Source: Methanofervidicoccus abyssi
GTDB lineage: Archaea; AGJL01; Methanococci; Methanococcales; Methanococcaceae
DNA: 64,000 nt
Assembly: GCF_004310395.1 (NCBI RefSeq)
Contig: NZ_BFAX01000004.1
Location: 124,001 to 188,000, forward strand
Reading direction: 5' to 3'
Both the position numbers and the translations under genes were made by a program. Positions 48,204 to 58,061 of the stretch are shown piece by piece. The notes under the pieces are model-generated. The model made no database searches and was not told the DNA's origin. It worked only from the letters and a program-made list of their open reading frames with translations. Each line of letters starts with the position of its first letter. Within the stretch, counting starts at the first letter, position 1.

Positions 48204-48986
48204 ATGGTCGAAATTATAGAAAAGGTAATAAAAAAAGTTGAACCCCTAAAAGATGCAGTACTTATAGAAGGACTTCCTGGAATAGGACATGTTGGTAGGA
48301 TAGCAGCGGAGCATCTTATACAGGAGTTTCAGGGAGAGAAGATTATGGAGATCTACTGTGATGACTTTCCTCCTCAAGTGTTGGTAAATGATGATGGTAC
48401 TATGGAGTCTATGAATAACGAGATCTACATTATAAGGGAGCCTATTCCTATGGTGGTGGTCACTGGAAATACCCAGGCTCTATCTCCAATAGGGCAGTAT
48501 CAACTCTCCAAGAGATTGGTAGAGATTGGAATCAAATACGGTGCAAGAATAACTTATACCCTCGGTGGATTTGGTATAGGACGTATAAAGGAAGACCCTC
48601 TTGTCTACGTTGCTGCCACCTCAAAGGAACTTGCAGAGAAAATAAAGGCTCATGGAGCACTCTTTAGGGTAGATGGTGGAGGTATAGTAGGTGCTGCAGG
48701 TTTGATGTTAACATTCTCAAAGTTGATGGGAATTGAAGGAGCATGTCTCATGGGAGAGACTCCCGGCTATCTCATAGATCCAAAATCTGCAGGGAAAGTG
48801 TTGGGAGTACTCTCTAAGGTTCTCAATATTGAGATAGATATGAAGGAATTAGAGAAGAGAGCTAAAGAGATGGAGGCCTTCTTAGAGAAAATCAGAAGAT
48901 TCGAGAAACAGTTAGAACGGGAGCACCTTATGATTGGAGAGAAAGATAAAAGACAGAGGGACGAAGATTTAAGGTATATTGGATAA
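48204..48986 (+). CDS. PAC2-family (proteasome assembly chaperone-like) protein
   Basis: 260 residues. Signature segments are AVLIEGLPGIGHVGRIAAEHLIQEF, VLVNDDGTMES, TGNTQALSPIGQYQLSKRLVEIG, GGFGIGR and LMGETPGYLIDPKSA. The family resembles eukaryotic proteasome assembly chaperone PAC2; archaeal members have an uncertain role, perhaps with the proteasome or an ATP-grasp partner. The C-terminus is a charged coiled-coil-like helix. GGTG before ATG 48204 fixes the start; the GTG at 48198 is part of that site. Confidence 0.9.
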   Translation: MVEIIEKVIKKVEPLKDAVLIEGLPGIGHVGRIAAEHLIQEFQGEKIMEIYCDDFPPQVLVNDDGTMESMNNEIYIIREPIPMVVVTGNTQALSPIGQYQLSKRLVEIGIKYGARITYTLGGFGIGRIKEDPLVYVAATSKELAEKIKAHGALFRVDGGGIVGAAGLMLTFSKLMGIEGACLMGETPGYLIDPKSAGKVLGVLSKVLNIEIDMKELEKRAKEMEAFLEKIRRFEKQLEREHLMIGEKDKRQRDEDLRYIG

Positions 48987-49163
48987 CTTTTTTAAAATTA
49001 TATTTTATAATATTTATTTTAATGTTAAATATGGCTATTATTTTTATTATATTTATATTTTTATTAATTATTTACAGAAGTTAGATTTAATTATTAAGTT
49101 ATGTAAGATATTATTGATATTATTTCTGATTGCTAATTCATATTATATAAATAGGGATAGGTT

Positions 49164-51323
49164 ATGTTAGATGCTATCTTCAATCCAAAATCTGTTGCAG
49201 TAATTGGTGCTTCCAATATCGAGGGAAAGGTAGGTTATTCAATAATGAAGAATTTAAAAGCTTTTGTGGAATACAGCCCTGATAACAAGGTGTATCCTGT
49301 AAATCCAAAGTACAGTAAAGTGTTAGGTTTCAAATGCTACAGATCTATATTAGATATTCCAGAGGAAAGTATAGACTTGGCAGTTATAGCTGTACCTGCA
49401 GAGTATGTGCCTACAGTGTTGGAGGAGTGTGGAGAAAAGAGTGTAAAGGGAGCAGTTGTTATTTCAGCAGGTTTCTCAGAAGTGGGCAACTACCATTTAG
49501 AGGATGAAATAAGGACCATAGGTAGGAGATACAACATAAGAATAATCGGTCCAAACTGTCTCGGTATAATAAACATGTACAACAGGTTAAATGCATCCTT
49601 CAGTAAGGAGTACTTTAAAGAAGGCAACATTACATTTATATCCCAGAGTGGGGCTCTGATAACTGCTGTGTTAGATATAGCTCCTCTCTTAAATCTAGGA
49701 TTTTCTAAGATTGTAAGTTTAGGAAATAAAGTAGATGTACAGGAAAGTGATATACTGGAGTATCTTATACAGGACAACACCACAAAGGTAGTTGTACTCT
49801 ATATAGAGAGTATCAAAGATAAAAAATTTATAGACAGTGCAAGGAAGTTGGCAAAGGTTAAACCGATAATAACACTTAAGGGAGGTAGATCTGAAGAAGG
49901 AGTGAAGGCTATCTCCTCCCATACTGGAAGTTTAGCAGGAGATATGCAGATATACAGTGCAGTATTTAAAAAGGGAAAAGTTCTTACAGTGGAAACCTTC
50001 GAGGAGTTGGTAGATCTGATGCATCTATTTTCTACCCAACCTCTTATGGAGGGGAGTGGGTTGGGAATTGTTACAAATGCAGGGGGCTTTGGTGTGATGG
50101 CTGCAGACAGTTGTAGGAAGTATGATTTAACGCTCCCTGATTTTGAACCTTCAACAGTGGAAAAGTTGAGGAAGTATCTTCCACCTACATCATCTATATC
50201 CAATCCACTGGATCTCATAGGGGATGCAGATACCGACAGGTACCGACACGCCTTAGAAACCCTTATAGAAGATAAAAATATAAATGGAATACTTGTAATA
50301 CTGACACCTCAGGAGATGACAAAACCTTTAGAGGTTGCTGAAGTTGTGGTAGATATAAAGGAAGAGATAGAGAGGAGAAAATTGTCAAAGGTGATAGTTG
50401 CCTCCTTCGTTGGAGGAGTATCTATAAAAGGTTCAAAGAGTTATTTAAGGAAAAATGGAGTTCCTGCCTATATATCTCCAGAGAATGGTGTAGAAGTACT
50501 CTCCCGTTCTTATAAGTACAGTATTATGAAGGTACAGGAAGATGATTGTAGATACTTGGAAGATATAAGATCCCAGCTGATGGAGGTTAAGGAAGAGAAT
50601 TTGGATACTATAAAAGAACTCCTAAGCAATCCTAACGAGTACAACTCAAAGAGATTCTTAAAACTCCATGGTATAGAGGTGCCTAAAGGGTATTTAGTAA
50701 AAACCCTGGAAGAAGCTGAATACTACGGTAGTATCTTGGGAGATGTTGTGATGAAGATATGTTCTAGATACATACCTCATAAATCTGATATCGGTTGTGT
50801 TGTAGTAAAACCAGAGGATGTTGGGGAGACTTTTCACAGGATTATGGAAAGAGGAGAGAATTATCTAAAGGAGAGGGGAATTAAAGGCGAAATAGATGGT
50901 GTACTTATAGAAGAATACATCGAAGGGATGGAACTTATCGTAGGGGGGAAAAGGGATAAGGTATTCGGCCCAGTGATCATGGTAGGGTTAGGAGGAGTGT
51001 TTGTAGAGGTGATGAAGGACGTCTCCTTTGCAATCCATCCCATTACAAGGGAGTATGCCTTGGATACTTTAAGGGAGTTGAAATCTTACAAGGTATTAGA
51101 GGGGATAAGGGGACGTCCAAAGAGAGATATAGACTTTGTAGTAGATACTATGATGAGACTTGGTTTAATTATGGAGTTGTATCCAGAGATAAGAGAGATA
51201 GATATAAACCCTCTCTTTGTAAAAGAAGAGGGCAAAGGTGGATACGTAGGAGATGCACTGATAATCATTGAAGATGAGGGATATATTGGAACTGAGATGG
51301 GAAGCAGGAAATATAATAGATAA
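49164..51323 (+). CDS. Acyl-CoA synthetase (NDP-forming), fused alpha and beta subunits
   Basis: 719 residues. The CoA-binding domain ([22 protein letters not shown]), the ligase-CoA domain with phosphohistidine region [12 protein letters not shown], and a C-terminal ATP-grasp beta domain (from about residue 480, with [14 protein letters not shown] and PLFVKEEG) are on one chain. It makes ATP from acetyl-CoA or another acyl-CoA, or the reverse. Which acid is used is not evident. The next gene overlaps its end by about 50 bases, so arfB is coupled. Confidence 0.92.
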   Translation: MLDAIFNPKSVAVIGASNIEGKVGYSIMKNLKAFVEYSPDNKVYPVNPKYSKVLGFKCYRSILDIPEESIDLAVIAVPAEYVPTVLEECGEKSVKGAVVISAGFSEVGNYHLEDEIRTIGRRYNIRIIGPNCLGIINMYNRLNASFSKEYFKEGNITFISQSGALITAVLDIAPLLNLGFSKIVSLGNKVDVQESDILEYLIQDNTTKVVVLYIESIKDKKFIDSARKLAKVKPIITLKGGRSEEGVKAISSHTGSLAGDMQIYSAVFKKGKVLTVETFEELVDLMHLFSTQPLMEGSGLGIVTNAGGFGVMAADSCRKYDLTLPDFEPSTVEKLRKYLPPTSSISNPLDLIGDADTDRYRHALETLIEDKNINGILVILTPQEMTKPLEVAEVVVDIKEEIERRKLSKVIVASFVGGVSIKGSKSYLRKNGVPAYISPENGVEVLSRSYKYSIMKVQEDDCRYLEDIRSQLMEVKEENLDTIKELLSNPNEYNSKRFLKLHGIEVPKGYLVKTLEEAEYYGSILGDVVMKICSRYIPHKSDIGCVVVKPEDVGETFHRIMERGENYLKERGIKGEIDGVLIEEYIEGMELIVGGKRDKVFGPVIMVGLGGVFVEVMKDVSFAIHPITREYALDTLRELKSYKVLEGIRGRPKRDIDFVVDTMMRLGLIMELYPEIREIDINPLFVKEEGKGGYVGDALIIIEDEGYIGTEMGSRKYNR

Positions 51324-51954
51324 GAAGGTTCATGAGGTAGGCGTTATCGCCTTAGGTTCCTTCTTGGAGAATCACGGCTCTGCACTTCCCATAGATACAG
51401 ATGTAAAGATAGCATCCTATATATCCTTGATGGTTTCCTTGATAACAGGTGCCAAATTCTTAGGGATAGTGTTGCCTTCAACAGAGTACTCATATGTAAA
51501 ACACGGGATACACAACAAACCTGAAGAAATAGTAGATTACTTAAGATATATACTCTCCTGGAGTAGGAAGTTAGGTATTAAAAAGGTGTTGATAGTAAAC
51601 TGTCATGGAGGTAATATTCTTATCTCTAAGTATTTGGGCGATTTAGAGAAGGAGTTTAATCTAAAAATAGTAATGAAGAATATCACATTTATTCACGCTG
51701 GAACTGAAGAGGTATCCGTTGGAAGTGTTATAGGTATTGCAAGGGAGGATAAAATAGAAGATCACCATCCCAGTAAATATCCTGAAATAGGTATGGTAGG
51801 ATTGAAGGAGGCAAGGGAGAATAATAAGTTGATAGATAGAGATGCAAAGATCGTTGAGAAGTATGGAGTAAAAATAGATAGAAAACTCGGAGAGGAGATA
51901 CTTAATAGAGCTATAAAGGAGTGTGTAGAGTGCATTAGGGAGTTGATAGGTTAA
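51274..51954 (+). CDS. arfB: FAPy deformylase ArfB (creatininase family)
   Basis: About 226 residues. ArfB removes formate from the GTP-derived formylaminopyrimidine in the archaeal path to riboflavin/F420. The creatininase metal ligands are visible: [43 protein letters not shown] and [12 protein letters not shown]. The start at ATG 51274 overlaps the acyl-CoA synthetase gene; an upstream TTG at 51268 is also open. No ribosome binding site is evident, which suggests translational coupling. Confidence 0.9.
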   Translation: MRDILELRWEAGNIIDKKVHEVGVIALGSFLENHGSALPIDTDVKIASYISLMVSLITGAKFLGIVLPSTEYSYVKHGIHNKPEEIVDYLRYILSWSRKLGIKKVLIVNCHGGNILISKYLGDLEKEFNLKIVMKNITFIHAGTEEVSVGSVIGIAREDKIEDHHPSKYPEIGMVGLKEARENNKLIDRDAKIVEKYGVKIDRKLGEEILNRAIKECVECIRELIG

Positions 51955-52578
51955 TGTTTTTTATTATATAAAAAAGTGTAATTAAAATTGTTATAATGGA
52001 AATAATAGATTCCTAAAAAAATATAACAGAATATTAATAATATATTAATAATAACGAAACTAGGAGATATTAGGAGGTCTTCTTTTCCTCTAAATTTTAG
52101 AAGTGGGAAATATTATATCAATTATGAGTAGATATTTATTATTTTTAAAATCTATCTCCTCATTTTTTATCTTATTACTATCTCCAGAGTTTTGTAGATA
52201 TAAACTTTGTCTCCTTCAGGGTTTTTCAGTTCTCAGGATCACTCCAAAGAAGATAATAACAATAATTAAACACTCTTTATTTACATGATCCTTAACACTA
52301 GAAGAGAAGAAAAAATTTCGTTAACTACTTTTCTCCTTTTAACGTTTTCTTATCTTTTTTAATTATTTTTATATTTTATTTTATATTTTAACTATTACTT
52401 TTATTTGGAGATTAAGAATATTACAAGTTTTGAAATTAATGTTACGTGATTGAGTATAAAGATTATAAAAATTTTAAATTATCTAAATAGATGATTAAGA
52501 TGATCTAAACTTTAAAAAGGTGGTAGGCTTCTTACTTCTTACTATATCTGCTACAACTCTAAAAGTTATGTGATACTT
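51955..52578. other. Intergenic region arfB-cysS
   Basis: About 620 AT-rich bases. A short frame at 52103-52288 lacks a binding site. A GGAG-rich patch (52062-52110) and the TTCAGGGTTTTTCAG patch (52217-52240) are weakly like the dispersed elements. The cysS promoter should lie in the last 100 bases. Confidence 0.45.
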
Positions 52579-54003
52579 ATGAAGATCTACAACACACTAA
52601 CAAAGAAGAAAGAGGAGTTTAAACCTCTTGAGAAACTTGTAGTTAAGATGTATGTCTGTGGTCCTACAGTCTACGATGATGCTCATCTCGGACATGGTAG
52701 AACCTACATAGTGTTTGATCTCATAAGGAGATATTTAGAACATAGAAACTACATCGTAAAGTTTGTTATGAACTTCACAGATATAGACGACAAGATCATA
52801 GACCGTAGTAAGAAGGAAGGGGTATCTATAGAAGATCTTACCAACAGATATATTAAATCCTTCTTTGAAGACATGGAGAAGTTGAGAGTCAAAGGTGCAA
52901 ATGTCTATCCCAAAGTTTCTGAACATATAGACGATATAATCCAGTTTATAGATGTGTTAATAAAAAAGGGATACGCCTATATATCTAAAGATGGAATCTA
53001 CTTTCATGTTAGGAAGTTTAAAAATTATGGAAAATTAAGTAATGTAAAGTTAGATGAAAAAAAGGTACACAGGGTTAAAGATCTCAATAAAAGAGATCCT
53101 GCAGATTTTGCACTGTGGAAGTTTGTAAAACCTGGTGAACCATCCTGGGACAGTCCCTGGGGAAGAGGGAGACCTGGATGGCATATAGAATGCTCTACTA
53201 TGGCTATTAAGTACCTTGGAGAGTGTTTCGATATCCACGGAGGAGGTAGTGATCTCATATTTCCACATCATGAAAACGAAATAGCCCAAAGTGAGGCATA
53301 TACAGGTAAAAGTCCCTGGGTTAAATACTGGATACATACAGGTTTTGTAACTGTGAATGATGAGAAGATGAGTAAAAGTTTGGAAAACTATGTAACTCTT
53401 AAGGAGATCCTCAGAAGGTACGAACCTGAAGTTGTAAGGTTATTCCTACTTCAGAGACATTACAGATCTCCACTGGAGTACAGTGAGGAAGAATTAAGAG
53501 ATACAGCGAATGCCTTAGAGAGACTTTACAACACTTTGGAAAATATAGAAGCCATGCTTAGAGATGCTGAAGTGAAATACAGACTTGAGAAGGACGATAG
53601 GGAGGTTTACGATACTTTAACTAACTTCTGGGCTAAGTTCTACAGTGCTATGGATGAAGACTTCAATACCCCGGAGGCCCTTAAATGTGTGTTTGAAGTC
53701 TCTAGTTGTATTAACAGGTATATAACAGTATCTAACAGACCTACTAGAAGCACGTTGCTCCTTGCAAAGGATTTTTTCAAGGTAGTTGGTGAGATATTTG
53801 GTATATTCAACAAGTATTATGAGAGTTCTCAGGGCGAAGATGAAGAATTTAAACGTCTCGTTGATATGGTGGTGAATATACGTAATAAGTTAAGAAGGGA
53901 GAAGAATTACTCATTGGCAGATGAGATTAGAGAGATGTTAAAAAAGGTAGGTATCCAACTGGAGGATACACCAAAGGGCACCATCTGGAAGAAGATAGTA
54001 TGA
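52579..54003 (+). CDS. cysS: Cysteinyl-tRNA synthetase
   Basis: 474 residues, class I synthetase. Zinc and HIGH motifs in [19 protein letters not shown], the ECS zinc site in [22 protein letters not shown], and the KMSKS loop [12 protein letters not shown] are all present. It charges tRNA(Cys) directly. Some relatives lack this gene and use SepRS/SepCysS instead; its presence is therefore informative. I chose ATG 52579; GTG 52570 is part of a GTGAT site. Confidence 0.95.
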   Translation: MKIYNTLTKKKEEFKPLEKLVVKMYVCGPTVYDDAHLGHGRTYIVFDLIRRYLEHRNYIVKFVMNFTDIDDKIIDRSKKEGVSIEDLTNRYIKSFFEDMEKLRVKGANVYPKVSEHIDDIIQFIDVLIKKGYAYISKDGIYFHVRKFKNYGKLSNVKLDEKKVHRVKDLNKRDPADFALWKFVKPGEPSWDSPWGRGRPGWHIECSTMAIKYLGECFDIHGGGSDLIFPHHENEIAQSEAYTGKSPWVKYWIHTGFVTVNDEKMSKSLENYVTLKEILRRYEPEVVRLFLLQRHYRSPLEYSEEELRDTANALERLYNTLENIEAMLRDAEVKYRLEKDDREVYDTLTNFWAKFYSAMDEDFNTPEALKCVFEVSSCINRYITVSNRPTRSTLLLAKDFFKVVGEIFGIFNKYYESSQGEDEEFKRLVDMVVNIRNKLRREKNYSLADEIREMLKKVGIQLEDTPKGTIWKKIV

Positions 54004-54159
54004 TTTGGAAATTATACGAAATAATGTGTAGATGGACCCTTTAATGATTAAATTCATTTTAACTCTATAATTTTAATATTAATAATTTTAATAATAATTA
54101 ATTAATATTAATATTGAATTCAATCGAACTTTTTGCTATACTATCAAAAGGGTGAGAGG

Positions 54160-55239
54160 TTGATAACGCCCTGGGAGGTTTCAGAAGATATAGATTATAA
54201 AGAGACGATGGAAAAATTTGGAATAAAACCGTTTAAAGACATACTAAATAAACTGGAGACCCCCCATCGTCTAATGAGAAGGGGAGTAATATTTGGCCAT
54301 AGGGACTTTGAGAATATAGTAGAGTGTATAAGAGGGGGTAAGAGGTTTGCAGTGGTTAGTGGTATGATGCCTTCTGGGAGGATGCACTTTGGACATAAGA
54401 TGGTGGTAGATCAACTTATATACTATCAAAATTACAATGCAGAGATATACATCCCAATAGCAGATCTAGAGGCCTACTGGGCTCGGGGAATAGATTTTGA
54501 AAGGATTAAGAAGTTGGCAGTTGAAGAGTATATTACTAATTATATAGCTCTAGGTCTCACCTTGAAGAATACCCGTATCTACCTACAATCTCAGAATAGT
54601 GTAGTTAAGGATCTAGCGCTGAAGTTGGCAAAGAGGGTAAATCTCAGTGAGATGAAAGCTATATATGGTTTTAGTGGAGAGACAAATATAGGACATATCT
54701 TCGCCCCTATAATTCAAGTTGCAGATATACTCCATCCTCAACTGGAAGAAAGAATGCCAGTCTTGGTTCCTGTGGGAATAGATCAAGATCCCCATATAAG
54801 GTTGACGAGGGATATTGCTGGAAGGTGTAAAGAATACAACTTTATACATCCATCTTCCACATACCACAGGTTTATGACAGGATTAACTGGAGGTAAGATG
54901 AGCTCCTCTAAGGAGGAAACTGCTATATTTCTAAGTGATAAACCCTCTGAAGAGCTTAGAAAGAAAGTAATGTCCTGTAAAACTGGAGGTAGGGAAACCT
55001 TGGAGGATCATAGAAAGTACGGAGGTGTGCCTGAAAAGTGTGTTGTATATGAACTCTATCTATACCATCTAGTAGATGATGATAGGGAACTTAGAGAGAT
55101 ATACGAGAGGTGTAGATCTGGAGATCTAACCTGTGGAAGGTGTAAAAAATTATGTTATGAGAAGTTGACGGAGTTCTTAAAAGATCTAAATGAAAGAAGA
55201 GAGGTTGCAAGGGAACAGGCCTGGGAAATTTTGAGGTAA
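54160..55239 (+). CDS. trpS: Tryptophanyl-tRNA synthetase
   Basis: 359 residues. The archaeal/eukaryotic-type TrpRS N-terminus (TPWEVSEDIDYKETMEKFGI), the HIGH-like MPSGRMHFGHKMV and the KMSSSKEETAIFLSD loop are visible. GGTGA at 54151-54155 lies just before TTG 54160; the earlier in-frame TTG at 54133 has no site. The start therefore reads TTG-ATA-ACG. A C-terminal zinc-like patch CRSGDLTCGRCKKLC is present. Its stop abuts the convergent maturation protease. Confidence 0.95.
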   Translation: MITPWEVSEDIDYKETMEKFGIKPFKDILNKLETPHRLMRRGVIFGHRDFENIVECIRGGKRFAVVSGMMPSGRMHFGHKMVVDQLIYYQNYNAEIYIPIADLEAYWARGIDFERIKKLAVEEYITNYIALGLTLKNTRIYLQSQNSVVKDLALKLAKRVNLSEMKAIYGFSGETNIGHIFAPIIQVADILHPQLEERMPVLVPVGIDQDPHIRLTRDIAGRCKEYNFIHPSSTYHRFMTGLTGGKMSSSKEETAIFLSDKPSEELRKKVMSCKTGGRETLEDHRKYGGVPEKCVVYELYLYHLVDDDRELREIYERCRSGDLTCGRCKKLCYEKLTEFLKDLNERREVAREQAWEILR

Positions 55240-55728
55240 CTATTTCTCTCTTTTAATTTCCTCTAAAACCATCTCAACAGCCTTTTCAATAGATCTTTCA
55301 ACCTCCTTAGAGAGCCCTATCTTTATATCTGGACAGGATATCTCCTTCCCCTGGCAACCTATTATCACCACCTCTATTCCTCTCTTATAGACATCTATAA
55401 GATAGGGCGCTAAGGGCACGTCATGGGCGTCAAAGTTGTACTTCTCAATCCTTGGAAGATCTTCGACTCTCAACTTTTTCAAAGTCCCTGGAGGTAAGTT
55501 GAAATCGATGATATCGACAACTATTAACTTCTTAACTGAAGATTCTTCATCCAACAGAGATATTATATAGTAGGCACTCCCAGCCCCTGCATCTATAACT
55601 CCTACGTTGTCTGGAAGATCCATCTCCTCCAATCTCTTAATTACCTCATATCCAAACCCATCATCTCCAAATAGGACATTTCCACATCCTATAACAAGTA
55701 TTTCTTTCCTTAGATAGGCCGGTATCAA
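55240..55728 (-). CDS. Hydrogenase maturation protease (FrhD/HycI family)
   Basis: 162 residues. Metal ligands of the nickel-dependent peptidase are visible: IGCGNVLFGDDGFGYEVI, VVDIIDFNLPPG and the histidine in FDAHDVPLAPYL. The protease trims the large subunit of [NiFe] hydrogenases such as F420-reducing hydrogenase once nickel is bound. AGGTGA precedes TTG 55728 by five bases, so I start there instead of the GTG at 55737, which is part of the site. Hydrogenase genes are not in the window. Confidence 0.88.
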   Translation of the reverse strand: MIPAYLRKEILVIGCGNVLFGDDGFGYEVIKRLEEMDLPDNVGVIDAGAGSAYYIISLLDEESSVKKLIVVDIIDFNLPPGTLKKLRVEDLPRIEKYNFDAHDVPLAPYLIDVYKRGIEVVIIGCQGKEISCPDIKIGLSKEVERSIEKAVEMVLEEIKREK

Positions 55729-55867
55729 CGTTTTCACCTGGAGTTAGTGTTAAGAGATTACTGTATATCTTCTTCGTTAATTATACGTAATGTATATATA
55801 TTAAAATAAAGTAGAAATAGGTATCTTTATTTTATAACGTTTTTTTAAAAATTTAGAGGGTGAAGGG

Positions 55868-56281
55868 ATGAGGGTGGTTAGTAACCGTGGGATAGCAATA
55901 ATTCCAGAGTATAGTGAAGGTAGTGTCAAATTGAAGATGGTAGATGAAAACGATAAAGAGATAGAATCAATAGAGATGGATCTTGAAAGTGCTTCTCTAC
56001 TCACAACTTTACTAGAATACGGGGCTATATCTGCAGAAAATATAACCAAGAATTTTAAAAAAGATGGTGTAATGCTAAGGAAGATAAAAGATGTTGGTAC
56101 ATGTTTTGCAGGTAATGGAAATAGAATATCCATAGCCATCCTCCCTGCCGATGAAAAGAGAAGCGCATCTGTACTTATAGGATTTCACAAGGGGAATAAA
56201 CACTCTTCGATAATACTAAAACCAAAGAAAGTTGCCTATCTAAGTAAGATACTGACAAAGTTAATAATTTCCAACATATAA
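55868..56281 (+). CDS. Hypothetical protein, 137 residues
   Basis: I do not recognise it. It is a soluble protein with beta-rich halves joined by a helical middle; segments such as FKKDGVMLRKIKDVGTCFAGNGNRISIAILP and KPKKVAYLSKILTKLI suggest a compact domain, perhaps nucleic-acid binding of the PC4/Whirly kind, but that is a guess. GGGTGAAGGG precedes the ATG, so it is a real gene. It stands between the divergent maturation protease and the permease pair. Confidence 0.65.
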   Translation: MRVVSNRGIAIIPEYSEGSVKLKMVDENDKEIESIEMDLESASLLTTLLEYGAISAENITKNFKKDGVMLRKIKDVGTCFAGNGNRISIAILPADEKRSASVLIGFHKGNKHSSIILKPKKVAYLSKILTKLIISNI

Positions 56282-56417
56282 AACAATAATATTTTTTTAC
56301 AGTCTTTTTATCCATATATTTAAATATTTTTAAAATAAATTTCAATGTATCAATTAATCGAAAGTAATAAATATAAGAATTTTCGGATTTAATGTTATAT
56401 AACTTAGAGGTGGTTCA

Positions 56418-57518
56418 ATGTATATCTCGGGATTACTTACCTATACCTTGAATATTATGATGAAAACAGTATTAGACTATCTAAGTGTCAATAGATTAAT
56501 AGCGTTAACATTTGCCTTCCTTATGGCAGGAGGTATTAGTACCATGATAAATAAAGAGTTCATACTGAAGTACTTCGGCCCAGATACGCCTAAAAGAATA
56601 TCCTACCTCGTTGCCGCTGTAAGTGGATGTATCCTTGCAGTGTGTTCCTGTACTATACTACCACTGGTTACCAGTCTCTACAAGAGGGGAGGAAGTATAG
56701 GACCTGTTACCACCTTACTATTCTCAGGACCTGCCATCAACATTCTTGCAATCTTCTACTCGGCAGCTGTTTTTGGATGGGATATTGGATTCCTAAGGGC
56801 TTTGTATGCTATAACCTTCTCTATAATTATAGGACTAGCTATGGAACTATTCTTTGGAAGGGAGGACAGAAAGAGAGTGGAGAGTAAAGGTATAAGGAGA
56901 AGTGTAAGAAGTATCACCTCTAAGCCTTGGTATCAAACTCTAATATTCTTCCTCATACAGTTGTTGATACTCCTCACAATAACAGCTTCTCCAAAGTTTG
57001 CACCTTTCTTGAACATACCTATCTATGGTGAAATACTCACTAAACATGTTATTACAGCTATCCTCATTGTAGTCTTGATTATAGTTGTAAAGAGATGGTA
57101 CAAACCTGAAGAGATAAAATCCTGGCTCTCCGAGAGTTATGTCCTAATTAAGATGATATTTCCTCTCCTTATAATAGGTGTAGCTATAGCAGGTCTAATA
57201 AGCGCATTCCTCCCACCTCAGTACATCAGTGAATACGTAGGTGGAAACTCCATATTTTCGAACTTCATCACGTCTTTATTAGGTGCCCTTATGTACTTCG
57301 CAACACTAACCGAGGTGCCTATTGTAAAAGCTTTGATGGATTTAGGGATGGGTGTTGGGCCTGCTATGGCTCTACTCTTAGCAGGACCAAGTTTAAGTAT
57401 CCCTACTGTACTTACAATCTCCAGGGTATTTGGAAGTAAAAAAGCTATTACCTACTTAGCCCTTGTAGTAATACTCTCCACATTTGCAGGATATATCACT
57501 GGTATCATATTACAATAA
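56418..57518 (+). CDS. DUF318/UPF0718-type permease (ArsP-like)
   Basis: 366 residues with eight or more membrane helices in two similar halves. The conserved cysteine-rich CSCTILPLVTSLYKRG with GPVTTLLFSGPAINIL in the first half and EVPIVKALMDLGMGVGPAMALLLAGP in the second mark the family of putative arsenical or metal efflux permeases. AGAGGTGGTTCA precedes the ATG. A thioredoxin-like gene follows by 64 bases, a pairing known around this family. Confidence 0.85.
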   Translation: MYISGLLTYTLNIMMKTVLDYLSVNRLIALTFAFLMAGGISTMINKEFILKYFGPDTPKRISYLVAAVSGCILAVCSCTILPLVTSLYKRGGSIGPVTTLLFSGPAINILAIFYSAAVFGWDIGFLRALYAITFSIIIGLAMELFFGREDRKRVESKGIRRSVRSITSKPWYQTLIFFLIQLLILLTITASPKFAPFLNIPIYGEILTKHVITAILIVVLIIVVKRWYKPEEIKSWLSESYVLIKMIFPLLIIGVAIAGLISAFLPPQYISEYVGGNSIFSNFITSLLGALMYFATLTEVPIVKALMDLGMGVGPAMALLLAGPSLSIPTVLTISRVFGSKKAITYLALVVILSTFAGYITGIILQ

Positions 57519-57582
57519 AAAAACTATAAAAATTTTGAGTGGTAAATAGATAGATAGTAAGTAAGAAAAATGAGGTGATAAT

Positions 57583-57831
57583 GTGATAATTAGAGTATTG
57601 GGAACAGGATGTCCCAAGTGTAAGAAGACCTATGAAAATGTTAAGAAAGCTGTAGAGGAGCTGGGTATAGATGCAGAGATCCTAAAAGTTGAAGATATAG
57701 ATAAAATATCTGAATGGATAATGCTCACTCCAGGAGTAGTTTTTGATAATGTTGTAGTATTTGAAGGGAAGGTACCAACTGTAGAGGAGATAAAGAGAGA
57801 ATTAAAGAAATATCTTGAGAAGAAAGATTAA
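57583..57831 (+). CDS. Thioredoxin-like redox-active disulfide protein
   Basis: 82 residues, a small thioredoxin fold with the CxxC motif in GTGCPKCKKTYENVKKAVEELG and a cis-proline region around TPGVVFDN and VFEGKVPTVEEIKRELKK. This is the redox-active disulfide protein 2 family. It starts at GTG 57583 following GAGGTGAT. Being next to the permease suggests that it reduces or delivers the permease's substrate. Confidence 0.9.
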   Translation: MIIRVLGTGCPKCKKTYENVKKAVEELGIDAEILKVEDIDKISEWIMLTPGVVFDNVVVFEGKVPTVEEIKRELKKYLEKKD

Positions 57832-58061
57832 AAAATTGTATGATTAATTAATTTTTTACTTTTATTTTTTTACTCTTTTTATAGTTTCGAACAAAGACTA
57901 TCTTTTAGGTGTCTATAGATATTTCAAAAAGAGATTAAATGTAGAAGAGTCTTATTACTCTGTATCTTTTTATCAATAGTTTTATTTATATTATTATTTT
58001 ATTTATATTATGATTATTATATTATTAAGAACTTATTTTACAACCCCTTAGGGGAGATATA

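Noticed and set aside
48979-49170. 63-residue frame between the PAC2 gene and the acyl-CoA synthetase
   Set aside because: Composed of Ile, Tyr, Phe and Asn codons expected from AT-rich spacer; no binding site, overlaps both neighbours.
52103-52288. 61-residue frame in the arfB-cysS spacer
   Set aside because: Starts at GTG without a binding site; sequence overlaps degenerate repeat-like text and looks like chance.
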